A DNA stretch of 28,436 nt from assembly GCA_937864375.1 (NCBI GenBank), contig CALMJO010000361.1, positions 1-28,436 of the forward strand. Reading direction: 5' to 3'. Shown here piece after piece: positions 7,651 through 14,550 of the stretch. The first letter of the stretch is position 1, and the number at the start of each line of letters is the position of its first letter. The translations under genes were made by a program, and so were the position numbers. This stretch comes from an uncultured Spirochaetota bacterium (GTDB lineage Bacteria; Spirochaetota; UBA4802; UBA5368). The notes beneath the pieces were generated by a model. That model was not told the origin of the DNA. It made no database searches and saw only the letters and a list, made by a program, of their open reading frames with translations.

Positions 7651-8658
7651 TTATTTCATTATGTACTTTACCAGGTCCACGACGCGGCTTGAATAGCCCC
7701 ATTCATTGTCGTACCACGACAGGACCTTGACCATGTTCCCGTCGACGACAAATAGCGAATCCGCGTCCACGATCGAGGAATGCGGATTGCCGAGGAAGTC
7801 GACCGAAACCAGTGGCTCCTCGCATACCTGGAGGATGCCCTTGAGCGTGCCGTTCGCCGCCGTTTTCAGGACGTTCAGAACGTCATCCTTGGTGACCTTC
7901 GTCTTCAACGAGGACACGAAATCGACCAGTGAGACATCCGGGGTGGGGACGCGCACCGACAGGCCGTCGAGCTTTCCCTTGAGCTCCGGGAGGACCAGGG
8001 TCACCGCCTTGGCGGCGCCGGTGGTGGTGGGAATCATGGAAAGCGCCGCGGCGCGGGCCCTGCGCAGGTCCTTGTGCGGAAGGTCCAGGATGCGCTGGTC
8101 ATTCGTGTAGGAATGCACCGTCGTCATGAGGCCCTTCTCTATTCCAAAGGAGTCGTGGAGGACCTTGACGATGGGCGCCAGGCAGTTGGTGGTGCAGGAC
8201 GCGTTGGAAATCACGTGGTGCTCCGCGGCATTGTACTTGTCCTCGTTCACGCCCAGGACGATCGTGATGTCCTCACCCTTCGCGGGGGCCGAGATGATCA
8301 CCTTCTTCGCGCCCGCATCGATGTGTGCCGCGGCCTTTTCCTTGTCGGTAAACCTACCGGTCGATTCGATCACGACATCGATGGAGTCCGCCTTCCACGG
8401 CAGGGAGCGCGGCTCTTTTTCCGAATAAATCTTTATCTCCCGCCCGTTCACGATTATGGAATTCTGGGTATGTTTCACCTCGCCCGCGAATATTCCGAAT
8501 ACGGAGTCGTACTTGAATAGGTGCGCAAGGGTTGCCGCGTCGGTGAGATCGTTGATGCCGATGACCTCGAGGTCCCTGTTAGCGGCGTTTTCAAAAATGA
8601 TACGGAGAATATTCCGGCCGATACGCCCGAATCCGTTGATAGCTATCCTTGTACCCAT
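7651..8658 (-). CDS. gap: Glyceraldehyde-3-phosphate dehydrogenase, type I
   Basis: This enzyme oxidises glyceraldehyde 3-phosphate to 1,3-bisphosphoglycerate with NAD. The 335-residue product shows the Rossmann NAD-binding motif INGFGRIGR (7-15), the catalytic Cys155 in [12 protein letters not shown], the catalytic His182 in TVHSYT, and the C-terminal [12 protein letters not shown]. Asp37 after strand two suggests NAD rather than NADP. The ATG at 8658 is preceded by GAGG at good spacing; a longer in-frame start adds 23 unrelated residues. A near-consensus promoter lies about 115 bases upstream and likely drives gap-tpiA and perhaps secG-ferredoxin. Phosphoglycerate kinase, often encoded between gap and tpiA, is absent. 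Confidence 0.97.
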   Translation of the reverse strand: MGTRIAINGFGRIGRNILRIIFENAANRDLEVIGINDLTDAATLAHLFKYDSVFGIFAGEVKHTQNSIIVNGREIKIYSEKEPRSLPWKADSIDVVIESTGRFTDKEKAAAHIDAGAKKVIISAPAKGEDITIVLGVNEDKYNAAEHHVISNASCTTNCLAPIVKVLHDSFGIEKGLMTTVHSYTNDQRILDLPHKDLRRARAAALSMIPTTTGAAKAVTLVLPELKGKLDGLSVRVPTPDVSLVDFVSSLKTKVTKDDVLNVLKTAANGTLKGILQVCEEPLVSVDFLGNPHSSIVDADSLFVVDGNMVKVLSWYDNEWGYSSRVVDLVKYIMK

Positions 8659-8774
8659 GGTGTCTACCTCGTCTCGTTGATTTTCTTGCTGTGCGTTGGT
8701 GTTGCCGGAAAGGATGTGACAGGGCATTCACGGGGATGAAATTGAGCCTCCCCTTCCCGGCGCAGCGCCAGAAT

Positions 8775-8803
8775 AATATACAATCGCCGTAATTGCATGT
8801 CAA
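8775..8803 (-). promoter_or_regulatory. Near-consensus sigma-70 promoter for gap
   Basis: On the minus strand TTGACA (8798-8803) is separated by exactly 17 bases from TATATT (8775-8780). Transcription would start near 8767 and give a leader of about 110 bases before the gap ATG. Its AT-richness stands out from the surroundings. Confidence 0.8.
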
Positions 8804-8857
8804 GTATTTAGGTGCGAAAGCACTGTATAACCCGGAAGTACGGGAAAGGCGTTCCGG

Positions 8858-8978
8858 GCTCTGACCCCGATGGTGATTTTGATGCTCATTTTGATGCACT
8901 TTTGATGCTCTGACCCCGATTTGCCTGGAGTCAAAAACCGTTTCTCAGGTTCCGCAGGCCTGATAATGGGGTCAGAGC
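8858..8978. repeat. Cluster of three GGGGTCAGAGC motifs with GCATCAAAA iterations
   Basis: This part of the 346-base gap between gap and the hydrolase gene holds three exact copies of GGGGTCAGAGC: two on the minus strand (8858-8868 and 8907-8917) and one on the plus strand (8968-8978). The two minus copies share 14 identical bases and are joined by three imperfect units built on TTTTGATGC (8877-8885, 8889-8897, 8900-8908). The copies at 8907 and 8968 are inverted and could fold into a hairpin with a 50-base loop. No coding sequence is evident here. The arrangement resembles REP/REPIN-type repeats mobilised by RAYT transposases; one such gene lies 3.3 kb away. Confidence 0.75.
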
Positions 8979-9004
8979 CTCATAAACGATACCTGGACTC
9001 CGGT

Positions 9005-9778
9005 TCAGAGTAACGAACGCAGGAAAATCCCGATCTGTGCATTCACTTTTTCAGGGAATTCGAGGTGAGGCATATGGCCGACTTCCTCCATGATCGCGAG
9101 CCTCGCCCCCTGCAGGGAGGACGCCAGCGCCTCGGCAAGGCGACGCGGCACCAGCTTGTCCGAACGCGTCGTGATTACCAGGGCGGGAGCCTTGATGCGC
9201 GTCAGGTTGGAGGTGTAGTCATAGGATGCGCAGATGCTGAAGTCGTTTCGAACAAGCCGCGGCTCGGTCGATTGGAGCCCCTCGCGTGCCATGCGCGCAA
9301 GCTCGTGGGTCACGTCAGGGCTGTAGCTGAGTTTCACGGCAAAATCGCAGAACGAGGCAAAGTCCTGGTCGATCAGCTGGAAGACCATTTCGTTCACCGG
9401 GAGGGTCGGAGCAGTACAGATTGCGACCAGCCCCGCGGCGCGATCTGGGTTCCTGAGGCAGAGCTCGAACATCACCCCGCCGCCCATCGAGTGCCCGACT
9501 GGAATGAAACGATTCACGCCTTCCCGCGCGAGCACGGACTCGGCGGCATCGACGTAGTCCTTGAACGAGGGAACGCCGTTCCAGATCGATCCGCCATGGC
9601 CGGGAAAGTCAATCGCGATCGCGCGAACCTCGTCTTTAAACGCGCGCAGCTGGTGCAGAAAAAGCCTGTGGTCGCCCCCCGCGCCGTGGAGGAAGAGAAG
9701 CGCCGGCTCCCCGGCTCCCAGCACCCTGTAGCAGATGCGCCCGGATTCGACTTCTATCATTTTCGTCCCGTTTTCCAT
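9005..9778 (-). CDS. Alpha/beta hydrolase
   Basis: The 257-residue protein is an alpha/beta-hydrolase-fold enzyme with the complete catalytic triad: nucleophile Ser in GHSMGG, Asp in ITTRSDKLVP and His in VGHMPHLE. The oxyanion region is LFLHGAGGDH. This subgroup includes esterases, lactonases and C-C hydrolases; the substrate cannot be told from sequence. It has no signal peptide, so it should be cytoplasmic. The start MENGTKMIEV was chosen because GGGGGAG lies just upstream; a longer in-frame start would overlap the divergent cysteine-cluster gene. It is a single gene, divergent from 9844, and its 3-prime side is bounded by the motif cluster. Confidence 0.88.
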   Translation of the reverse strand: MENGTKMIEVESGRICYRVLGAGEPALLFLHGAGGDHRLFLHQLRAFKDEVRAIAIDFPGHGGSIWNGVPSFKDYVDAAESVLAREGVNRFIPVGHSMGGGVMFELCLRNPDRAAGLVAICTAPTLPVNEMVFQLIDQDFASFCDFAVKLSYSPDVTHELARMAREGLQSTEPRLVRNDFSICASYDYTSNLTRIKAPALVITTRSDKLVPRRLAEALASSLQGARLAIMEEVGHMPHLEFPEKVNAQIGIFLRSLL

Positions 9779-9843
9779 CGGCTCCCCCGGACAATCATTT
9801 TTCTGCTTGCGGCCGCGATTATCAATCAAAAAATATCCGTGAA

Positions 9844-10320
9844 ATGACGGACGTGACAATCAACATCTGCCAGCCGGGTCATGGCGCGTCGTGCGCCCTG
9901 TGCTGCGGCAGCCACCATCCGGAAAGCGCCTTTCTCCGGGAAGCCGGACGGAGCGGTTTCCCTCTCCGTCCGCCCGGTGTGGCGGACGGAATGCAATGCT
10001 CCTGCATCGGGTATCTTGACGCGGGAAAGAAGACGATCGGCTGCCTCGTGTACGCCTCCGAGAGACCTCCCCGGGTGGAATCCCTGTTTCGCACGACCTG
10101 TACGCATTTCAGCTGCCGGGCACGGGAAGTCCTTTCGGGGGCCGAGATTCTATTTGCCGCGCAGCTCATGCGGGACTGGTATTACTATGCGCTCCTGGTC
10201 AACTCCATCGACCTGCTCAGGGAGCTCACGGCCCGCTACCGGACCACTTGCGACGTGCCCCGGGAAGTGCTGGAAGGGGTCAGAGCCTCCCTGGAAGCCC
10301 GCGCGCTGGTGGGCGACTGA
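9844..10320 (+). CDS. Cysteine-cluster (YkgJ-like, CxxCC) protein
   Basis: The 158-residue protein carries a pattern of cysteines characteristic of the putative zinc- or iron-chelating YkgJ family: Cys9, Cys17-xx-Cys20-Cys21, Cys52-x-Cys54, Cys67 in GCLVY, and Cys86/Cys91. The function of the family is not established; metal binding is the usual assumption. It starts 65 bases from the divergent hydrolase gene and no clear ribosome site precedes the ATG, so the exact start is uncertain. A copy of GGGGTCAGAGC (10276-10286) lies within the last 15 codons, read as GVRA without breaking the frame. The tail after about residue 130 may be extended or altered relative to relatives. Confidence 0.75.
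   Translation: MTDVTINICQPGHGASCALCCGSHHPESAFLREAGRSGFPLRPPGVADGMQCSCIGYLDAGKKTIGCLVYASERPPRVESLFRTTCTHFSCRAREVLSGAEILFAAQLMRDWYYYALLVNSIDLLRELTARYRTTCDVPREVLEGVRASLEARALVGD
10276..10286 (+). repeat. GGGGTCAGAGC motif inside the cysteine-cluster gene
   Basis: This is an exact copy of the dispersed 11-base motif near the 3-prime end of the 9844-10320 gene, in frame as GVRA. It is flanked by a 7-base direct repeat, CTGGAAG, at 10270-10276 and 10291-10297, giving a 21-base (seven-codon) period. Confidence 0.85.
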
Positions 10321-10410
10321 ATTTAACTTTACGGGCTTACGGCCGCGTGGTAACATCAATCGAAATCGGCCACCCCTTTTCATGGAATACAATTTTTCAA
10401 GGAGGACGCC

Positions 10411-10884
10411 ATGAAGATTGTATCAAACTCGTTCCAGGACGGCGGAGAGATAAAGGCGCGCCATGCCATGAAGGCGATACAAGGCGGAGAGAATATATCG
10501 CCCCATATTTCGATTAGCGACCTGCCGGCGGGAACCGCGGCACTCGCGCTTGCGTGCATCGACCGTCATCCGCGCGCCCGGGGATGGGTCCACTGGCTGG
10601 CGGTGAATGTTCCGCCGCAGGGGTCAGAGCTTGCAGAAGGGGCCTCGCCCGGTTCCATGCCCGCCGGCTCAATCGAGCTCATGAACAGCTTCGGCACACG
10701 GGGATACGGCGGCCCCCAGCCGCCGCGCGGAAGCGGGCGACACCAGTACGAATTCACCGCCTATGCGCTGAACGGGCCAGTCACCGTAAAAAACGCCCAG
10801 CAGGGTGAAATGGGATTTCTTGAACTCGCCCGCGGTAAAATTCTTGCAAAGGCGTCGATTTCTGCATTTTTCGAGAACAAATAG
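10411..10884 (+). CDS. YbhB/YbcL family PEBP-like protein
   Basis: The 157-residue protein belongs to the bacterial Raf-kinase-inhibitor-like, phosphatidylethanolamine-binding (PEBP) family. Visible signatures are GGENISPHISISDLP (about 26-40), the HWLAVNVPP strand (about 61-69), and YGGPQPPRGSGRHQYEF (about 95-111), which form the anion-binding pocket. The biochemical role of bacterial members is unclear. A strong AAGGAGG ribosome site lies 6 bases before the ATG. The TetR regulator gene follows after 20 bases on the same strand, so the regulator may control this gene. A GGGGTCAGAGC copy at 10620-10630 is read as GSE within an otherwise alignable region. Confidence 0.9.
   Translation: MKIVSNSFQDGGEIKARHAMKAIQGGENISPHISISDLPAGTAALALACIDRHPRARGWVHWLAVNVPPQGSELAEGASPGSMPAGSIELMNSFGTRGYGGPQPPRGSGRHQYEFTAYALNGPVTVKNAQQGEMGFLELARGKILAKASISAFFENK
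10620..10630 (+). repeat. GGGGTCAGAGC motif inside the PEBP gene
   Basis: This exact copy of the dispersed motif lies in the coding sequence and is read in a different phase (QGSEL) from the copy in the preceding gene. The reading frame continues normally on both sides. Confidence 0.85.
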
Positions 10885-10904
10885 ATCGCCGACCGGGGAG
10901 AGGA

Positions 10905-11534
10905 ATGAACAGGGAGCAAAGACGCGAACACATTGTCCTCTGTGCGACGAGGCTTTTCGTGGAGAGGGGAGTGCATAATACCAGCGTGAGCGATATCATC
11001 GAGGAGGCGCGCATCGCCCGCTCCACTTTTTACGCGCATTTTACCAACAAGATGGACATCTTCCAGCTCCTGGTCAACCGGTTCGCCGTAATCATGCACG
11101 GGGCCATTCTTGGCATTAATCTTTCACAGGCGAAGCACGAGGCGCCGCTCACGGTCCAGATCCGCGAGATGACCGAAAGGCTTGTAGGGGCGATCGAGCG
11201 AAACCGCGACCTCACCCTGCTGCTCATCACGGCGCCTCTCGGTCACGACGAGGACTTCGACAAAAGCGTGTCGGAGCTCTTCACGCAGGTCCTTAACGCT
11301 ATCCGCATCCAGCTTGATGACGGCATCGCCGGTGGGACCATCCGCCCGCTTTCACCGCCGATTATTTCCTACGCGATCATGGGCTCCATCAAGCAGATGC
11401 TGCTGCAGTGGCTTTCGTACCGCGACATCCCTGACATCCGCACGGAGCTTGACGACATCATCGGATTCATCCTGTTCGGCATCGCGTCACGCGATCATTC
11501 GCCCTCGAACTCGCAGAGCGCGAAGACCCGGTAG
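10905..11534 (+). CDS. TetR/AcrR-family transcriptional regulator
   Basis: The 209-residue protein begins with a TetR-type helix-turn-helix (about 5-52): [22 protein letters not shown], then [20 protein letters not shown], where the STFYAHF recognition segment is the family hallmark. The remaining 150 residues form the variable ligand-binding and dimerisation domain, which does not reveal the ligand. GGGGAGAGGA just before the ATG serves as ribosome site. It lies 20 bases after the PEBP gene, suggesting one transcript. Its 3-prime end overlaps the convergent apt gene by 40 bases. Confidence 0.92.
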   Translation: MNREQRREHIVLCATRLFVERGVHNTSVSDIIEEARIARSTFYAHFTNKMDIFQLLVNRFAVIMHGAILGINLSQAKHEAPLTVQIREMTERLVGAIERNRDLTLLLITAPLGHDEDFDKSVSELFTQVLNAIRIQLDDGIAGGTIRPLSPPIISYAIMGSIKQMLLQWLSYRDIPDIRTELDDIIGFILFGIASRDHSPSNSQSAKTR

Positions 11535-12022
11535 CCTGCCGCCTCGATTTTTTTTCGTCCCCCCAGGTCCGGAAGGTCGATCACGAAGGCCATTTCAACT
11601 ATCACGCCTCCAAGCTTCGCGACAAGCGCCGCGGCCGCGAGCGCGGTTCCGCCGGTCGCGAGCAGATCGTCGACGACAAGCACCTTTTCTCCTTTTTTGA
11701 TCGCATCGACGTGGACCTCGACCTTGTCCTTGCCGTATTCGAGCTCATACTCGTGGTGCTCGGTTTTACCCGGCAGCTTGCCCGCCTTCCTTATTGGCAC
11801 GAATCCCTTCCCGAGCTGATGCGCCACCGCGCCCCCCAGTATGAAACCGCGTGCCTCAAGACCCACCACGACGTCGACACCTGCGGTTTTATACCGCTCG
11901 GTGATGGCGGACACCACATCGCGCAAGCCCTGGGCATCCTTCAGGAGGGTGGTGATATCGCGAAACATGACGCCCTGTTTTGGAAAGTCCGGTATGGTTC
12001 GAATCTTGTCTTTTATCGTCAT
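11495..12022 (-). CDS. apt: Adenine phosphoribosyltransferase
   Basis: Apt salvages adenine with PRPP to form AMP. The 175-residue product is full length and carries the hallmark [16 protein letters not shown] (about 52-67) and the PRPP-binding loop [14 protein letters not shown] (about 114-127), plus [17 protein letters not shown] near the N-terminus. The start [10 protein letters not shown] was chosen because it matches the family and AAAGGA precedes it at normal spacing; a longer frame adds 15 residues that include an odd second MFRDI. That second MFRDI comes from an exact 15-base copy of apt sequence in its own leader (see the repeat at 12040). The gene ends by overlapping the convergent TetR gene. 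Confidence 0.96.
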   Translation of the reverse strand: MTIKDKIRTIPDFPKQGVMFRDITTLLKDAQGLRDVVSAITERYKTAGVDVVVGLEARGFILGGAVAHQLGKGFVPIRKAGKLPGKTEHHEYELEYGKDKVEVHVDAIKKGEKVLVVDDLLATGGTALAAAALVAKLGGVIVEMAFVIDLPDLGGRKKIEAAGYRVFALCEFEGE

Positions 12023-12039
12023 ACTTTTTTCCTTTGGGA

Positions 12040-12083
12040 GAGGGTCAGAGCCTATATCGCGAAACATGGAGGCTCTGCAGTCC
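12040..12083. repeat. Motif hairpin in the apt leader with a captured apt segment
   Basis: One arm contains GGGTCAGAGC (12042-12051, first G of the motif replaced by A). CAGAGCCT (12046-12053) pairs with AGGCTCTG (12070-12077), and a degraded second arm continues to 12083. The 16-base loop contains ATATCGCGAAACATG (12054-12068), an exact copy of apt coding bases 11955-11969. The flanking GAGGGT also matches (12040-12045 versus 11945-11950). The hairpin lies 18 bases upstream of the apt ATG and would be in the apt mRNA if the proposed promoter is used. Confidence 0.75.
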
Positions 12084-12088
12084 CCCGC

Positions 12089-12117
12089 TGCTTATCGTGA
12101 AACCGTATGCTTGTCAA
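12089..12117 (-). promoter_or_regulatory. Possible promoter for apt
   Basis: On the minus strand a perfect TTGACA (12112-12117) lies about 90 bases upstream of apt. At 17 bases it is followed by the poor box TAAGCA (12089-12094); at 15 bases by the better box GATAAG. Either choice places the motif hairpin in the transcribed leader. Confidence 0.4.
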
Positions 12118-12206
12118 TTATTTAACGATTCCATTCTCCCGGCCAGGTGTACACGCAGGCTGGCCCCCCCGGCCGAAGCCCGTCCCGCACGGCCTGCCGG
12201 CCGGTC

Positions 12207-12217
12207 GGGGTCAGAGC
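12207..12217 (+). repeat. GGGGTCAGAGC motif upstream of the RAYT gene
   Basis: This exact motif copy lies 81 bases before the transposase ATG, just after a very GC-rich stretch with GGCC-type small palindromes. With the degraded pair at 12040-12083 it makes a tandem set of motif sites between apt and the transposase. Confidence 0.85.
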
Positions 12218-12298
12218 AGTGCGAATGCCTGAAAAAAGTTTCAGGAATTTCTCCGGGCCATTCGTATACAGATTAACTCACTTGCTATTGGAGAGCAC

Positions 12299-12889
12299 AT
12301 GCCGCGCCCATTAAGAATTCAAACGCGAGGACTGACCCATCACGTGTTTTGCCGTTGTATAGAAAAGAAACCTCTTCTTGATGAGTGCTTCTTTTCTGAC
12401 CTGCTTCTTGAGGTTATACGAAAAACCCTGGAACGTTATAAGTTCGAATTAACCTCATTTCAAATCATGGACAACCATATTCACCTGGTTATTCACACGG
12501 TTGAGGGCGGAGAATCAATTTCCCGAATAATGCAGTACATTAAAGCCCGATTTGCGGAACGCTATAATCGCATTACGGACAGGTGCGGTCCCTTCTGGAA
12601 TGAGCGATTCAAGGACAAGATAATCGAATTTTCCAATAATCCGGTCTTATACCTCCTGTGGCTTTTATGGTATCTGGCATTCAATCCGGTGCGAAGGGGC
12701 ATCGTTCGCGATCCACGAATGTATCGCTGCAGCAGCATCAATTCCTATTTGGATGAAGCACATGTCCCACCTGTTCGCATCACCTTCCATGAGTATTTTA
12801 TTCAACTGGGGAAAAACTTCGAGGAAAGAATGAGAAAATTTATCCTGTTCGAAGAAGCTTATAGAGTTAAGCATTCACTTCAGAATTAA
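12299..12889 (+). CDS. REP-associated tyrosine transposase (Y1/HUH, IS200-like)
   Basis: The 196-residue protein belongs to the TnpA_REP (RAYT) branch of single-strand HUH transposases. The HUH metal-binding motif is His60-Ile-His62 in MDNHIHLVIH. The N-terminus PRPLRIQTRGLTHHVFCRC is the typical first strand, GPFWNERFKDKIIE is the conserved segment after the catalytic helix, and Tyr80 or Tyr89 in MQYIKARFAERYNR is the candidate nucleophile. RAYTs are usually single-copy genes that mobilise short REP palindromes rather than themselves. A GGAG ribosome site precedes the ATG. Base composition is clearly AT-richer than neighbouring genes, suggesting transfer. The reading frame is intact, so it could be active. 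Confidence 0.92.
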   Translation: MPRPLRIQTRGLTHHVFCRCIEKKPLLDECFFSDLLLEVIRKTLERYKFELTSFQIMDNHIHLVIHTVEGGESISRIMQYIKARFAERYNRITDRCGPFWNERFKDKIIEFSNNPVLYLLWLLWYLAFNPVRRGIVRDPRMYRCSSINSYLDEAHVPPVRITFHEYFIQLGKNFEERMRKFILFEEAYRVKHSLQN

Positions 12890-13106
12890 TACTTTTTCAT
12901 GCAAACATGACCGAATGCGACGCAAAGCATTTTACTCATCCTCACTGTCGCCACAAGTTATCTTGAAAGTAAATGATGGATTGTTGGATGAAATATTTTT
13001 ACTAATTCCATGATTGAAATCCGCTCAACCCTGGCAAAAGCGTTTCCTTCATTCCGTATCAGTTGGCTTCAATAATTGTAACCAGAAATAAATACTGAAC
13101 CCGGTA

Positions 13107-13124
13107 AATGCTCTGACCCCTTTC
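13107..13124 (-). repeat. Extended GGGGTCAGAGC motif downstream of the RAYT gene
   Basis: This minus-strand copy has the extended form GAAAGGGGTCAGAGCATT, identical over 18 bases to the copy inside the zinc-finger gene at 18038-18055. It sits in the 323-base non-coding stretch 12890-13212. Apart from this copy and a terminator, I see only AT-rich DNA in that stretch and no convincing gene. Confidence 0.85.
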
Positions 13125-13161
13125 CCTCCATGGGGACACGTCTTTTTTGCCATTAAACTGA

Positions 13162-13188
13162 AGAGGCTGCCCTTTCCGGACAGCCCCT
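13162..13188 (-). terminator. Likely terminator of the porin gene
   Basis: An 11-bp stem with two G-T wobble pairs, AGGGGCTGTCC pairing with GGGCAGCCTCT around GGAAA on the minus strand, lies 24 bases past the porin stop codon. It is followed by a weak T run (TTCAGTTTAAT). Confidence 0.6.
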
Positions 13189-13212
13189 TCTGAACTAATG
13201 ATTTCGCGAACC

Positions 13213-14397
13213 TTAGAACTTAACTTCCATCTTCGCGTAGAGGGTGTCGTCCGTCAGCTTGTCGGTTCCATTGTCATCGGTTTTGCTCTGATACACCAGC
13301 ATCGCCTGGATGTCCTTGCTTAACTGGTATCCTATGCCGGCATAATACGTGCTGCCCTTGTACTTCTCACCAGTATCAGGCTTCCGTTCGCCGGTCGCAT
13401 AGCGGCCATAAAGAAGAATGGGCTTCCCGGCAACAGCCTGAAGATTGATGTTCGCCCAGATGTCCATGACAGTGTAATCCGATTTGTCAGTTGCCGCGAT
13501 TGAATCACGCTCCCCGACGAAGTAGTTGATTCCGACCTTGTACGACTTGTCGCTCCACGCAACGCCGCCGCCCATATAGGTAACTTCGTCGTCATCTTTC
13601 GACCCTTCAGCGTTGAGGGCTATGTCTCTCTTATGATAGTATCCGTTTACGAACAGCCCCTTAATAGGAGTTATGCTTACCATCCCGGTATAAGCCTTAT
13701 CAGTCGCTTTCTGGTCTTCGGTGTACTTGAAACCGTCGCCGTTTGCGTACATACCGGTAATGGTGACCATCTTCATGATAGTGAGGTCACCGCGGATGCC
13801 CATGTCGGCCGAGGCATAATCTAAAGAATGCGCCACCTTGTTTCCGGCAGTTCCGGTCCCAAGAAGGTCATTGGACTTTTCGAGGTAGTTGTTGTAAATC
13901 CAGCGCGAGCCGGCCATCGAGTCAGCCAATCCGACAACAGGAGTACCCTGAATACCATAGGTGAGCTTGATATCGACCGGGGCCATGCTCTTCTTCATCT
14001 CGACATACGCATTCTTCACGAACACGACACCGCCCTTGCTGTTGTTTGTGACGCCAGTTCCCGAGGCGTACTTATCGTACCCTACCCCGTCAAGGGTGAC
14101 CTTGGCGGACCATACATCGTCGAACTTCTTGGCGAAATTCACATAGGCGCGGTTGAGGCGCATATTGTCTTCGCCCTCCTTAGAAGTAACCTTGGCCGCA
14201 CCTGTCGCCAAATCGTCCTTCATGATATACTGATAGTCCAGATACAGCACACCGGACACGTCCACCAGCGACTTGGGCTCTTCGGCCTTGGCCACTGTTT
14301 CAACAGGCTTGTCGGCGGGTTTGTCCTGCGCGAAGGCCGCGCCGGAAAACGCGAAGACTGCCGCGAGAAGCATAACTGTAAATTTTTTGCTCTTCAT
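13213..14397 (-). CDS. Porin-like outer-membrane beta-barrel protein
   Basis: The 394-residue protein has a classic signal peptide (about 1-23, ending AAFAQ), a short Lys/Pro/Glu-rich linker (about 24-42), and then repeated amphipathic beta strands. The barrel starts with VDVSGVLYLDYQY and ends with DTLYAKMEVKF, whose terminal Phe is the outer-membrane barrel signature. It resembles porins of the phosphate-selective (OprO/P) and short-chain fatty acid/sugar channel type, but the substrate is not evident. A strong AGGAGG ribosome site precedes the ATG and a good promoter lies about 100 bases upstream, so it is probably a highly expressed single gene. Codon composition is somewhat less GC-rich than flanking genes. 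Confidence 0.85.
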   Translation of the reverse strand: MKSKKFTVMLLAAVFAFSGAAFAQDKPADKPVETVAKAEEPKSLVDVSGVLYLDYQYIMKDDLATGAAKVTSKEGEDNMRLNRAYVNFAKKFDDVWSAKVTLDGVGYDKYASGTGVTNNSKGGVVFVKNAYVEMKKSMAPVDIKLTYGIQGTPVVGLADSMAGSRWIYNNYLEKSNDLLGTGTAGNKVAHSLDYASADMGIRGDLTIMKMVTITGMYANGDGFKYTEDQKATDKAYTGMVSITPIKGLFVNGYYHKRDIALNAEGSKDDDEVTYMGGGVAWSDKSYKVGINYFVGERDSIAATDKSDYTVMDIWANINLQAVAGKPILLYGRYATGERKPDTGEKYKGSTYYAGIGYQLSKDIQAMLVYQSKTDDNGTDKLTDDTLYAKMEVKF

Positions 14398-14491
14398 GCA
14401 ACATCCTCCTGAAAATATTTACTGATATTATTAAGACCGCACCTGCGGCCGTACTGCACACGATTTATTAAAAGTTAATCCGACCATTATT

Positions 14492-14521
14492 AGTATGAAC
14501 AAGGTCAATGAGCTAAGTCAA
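14492..14521 (-). promoter_or_regulatory. Promoter of the porin gene
   Basis: On the minus strand TTGACT (14516-14521) is separated by 18 bases from CATACT (14492-14497), inside an AT-rich stretch (14398-14550). The resulting leader of about 90 bases contains a small CCGC/GCGG hairpin near 14437-14448. Confidence 0.6.
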
Positions 14522-14550
14522 GTGTTAATAAACATTCTGTTAAGATTTTG

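Larger units (their letters stand above)
12207..13120. mobile_element. RAYT transposase locus bounded by inverted GGGGTCAGAGC motifs
   Basis: An exact GGGGTCAGAGC on the plus strand (12207-12217) and one on the minus strand (13110-13120) point toward each other around the Y1 transposase gene. The enclosed DNA is visibly AT-richer than its neighbours. Single-strand HUH transposases recognise hairpins or short guide sequences rather than classical long inverted repeats, so these motifs are candidate ends or cognate REP sites. The exact borders are inferred. Confidence 0.55.
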
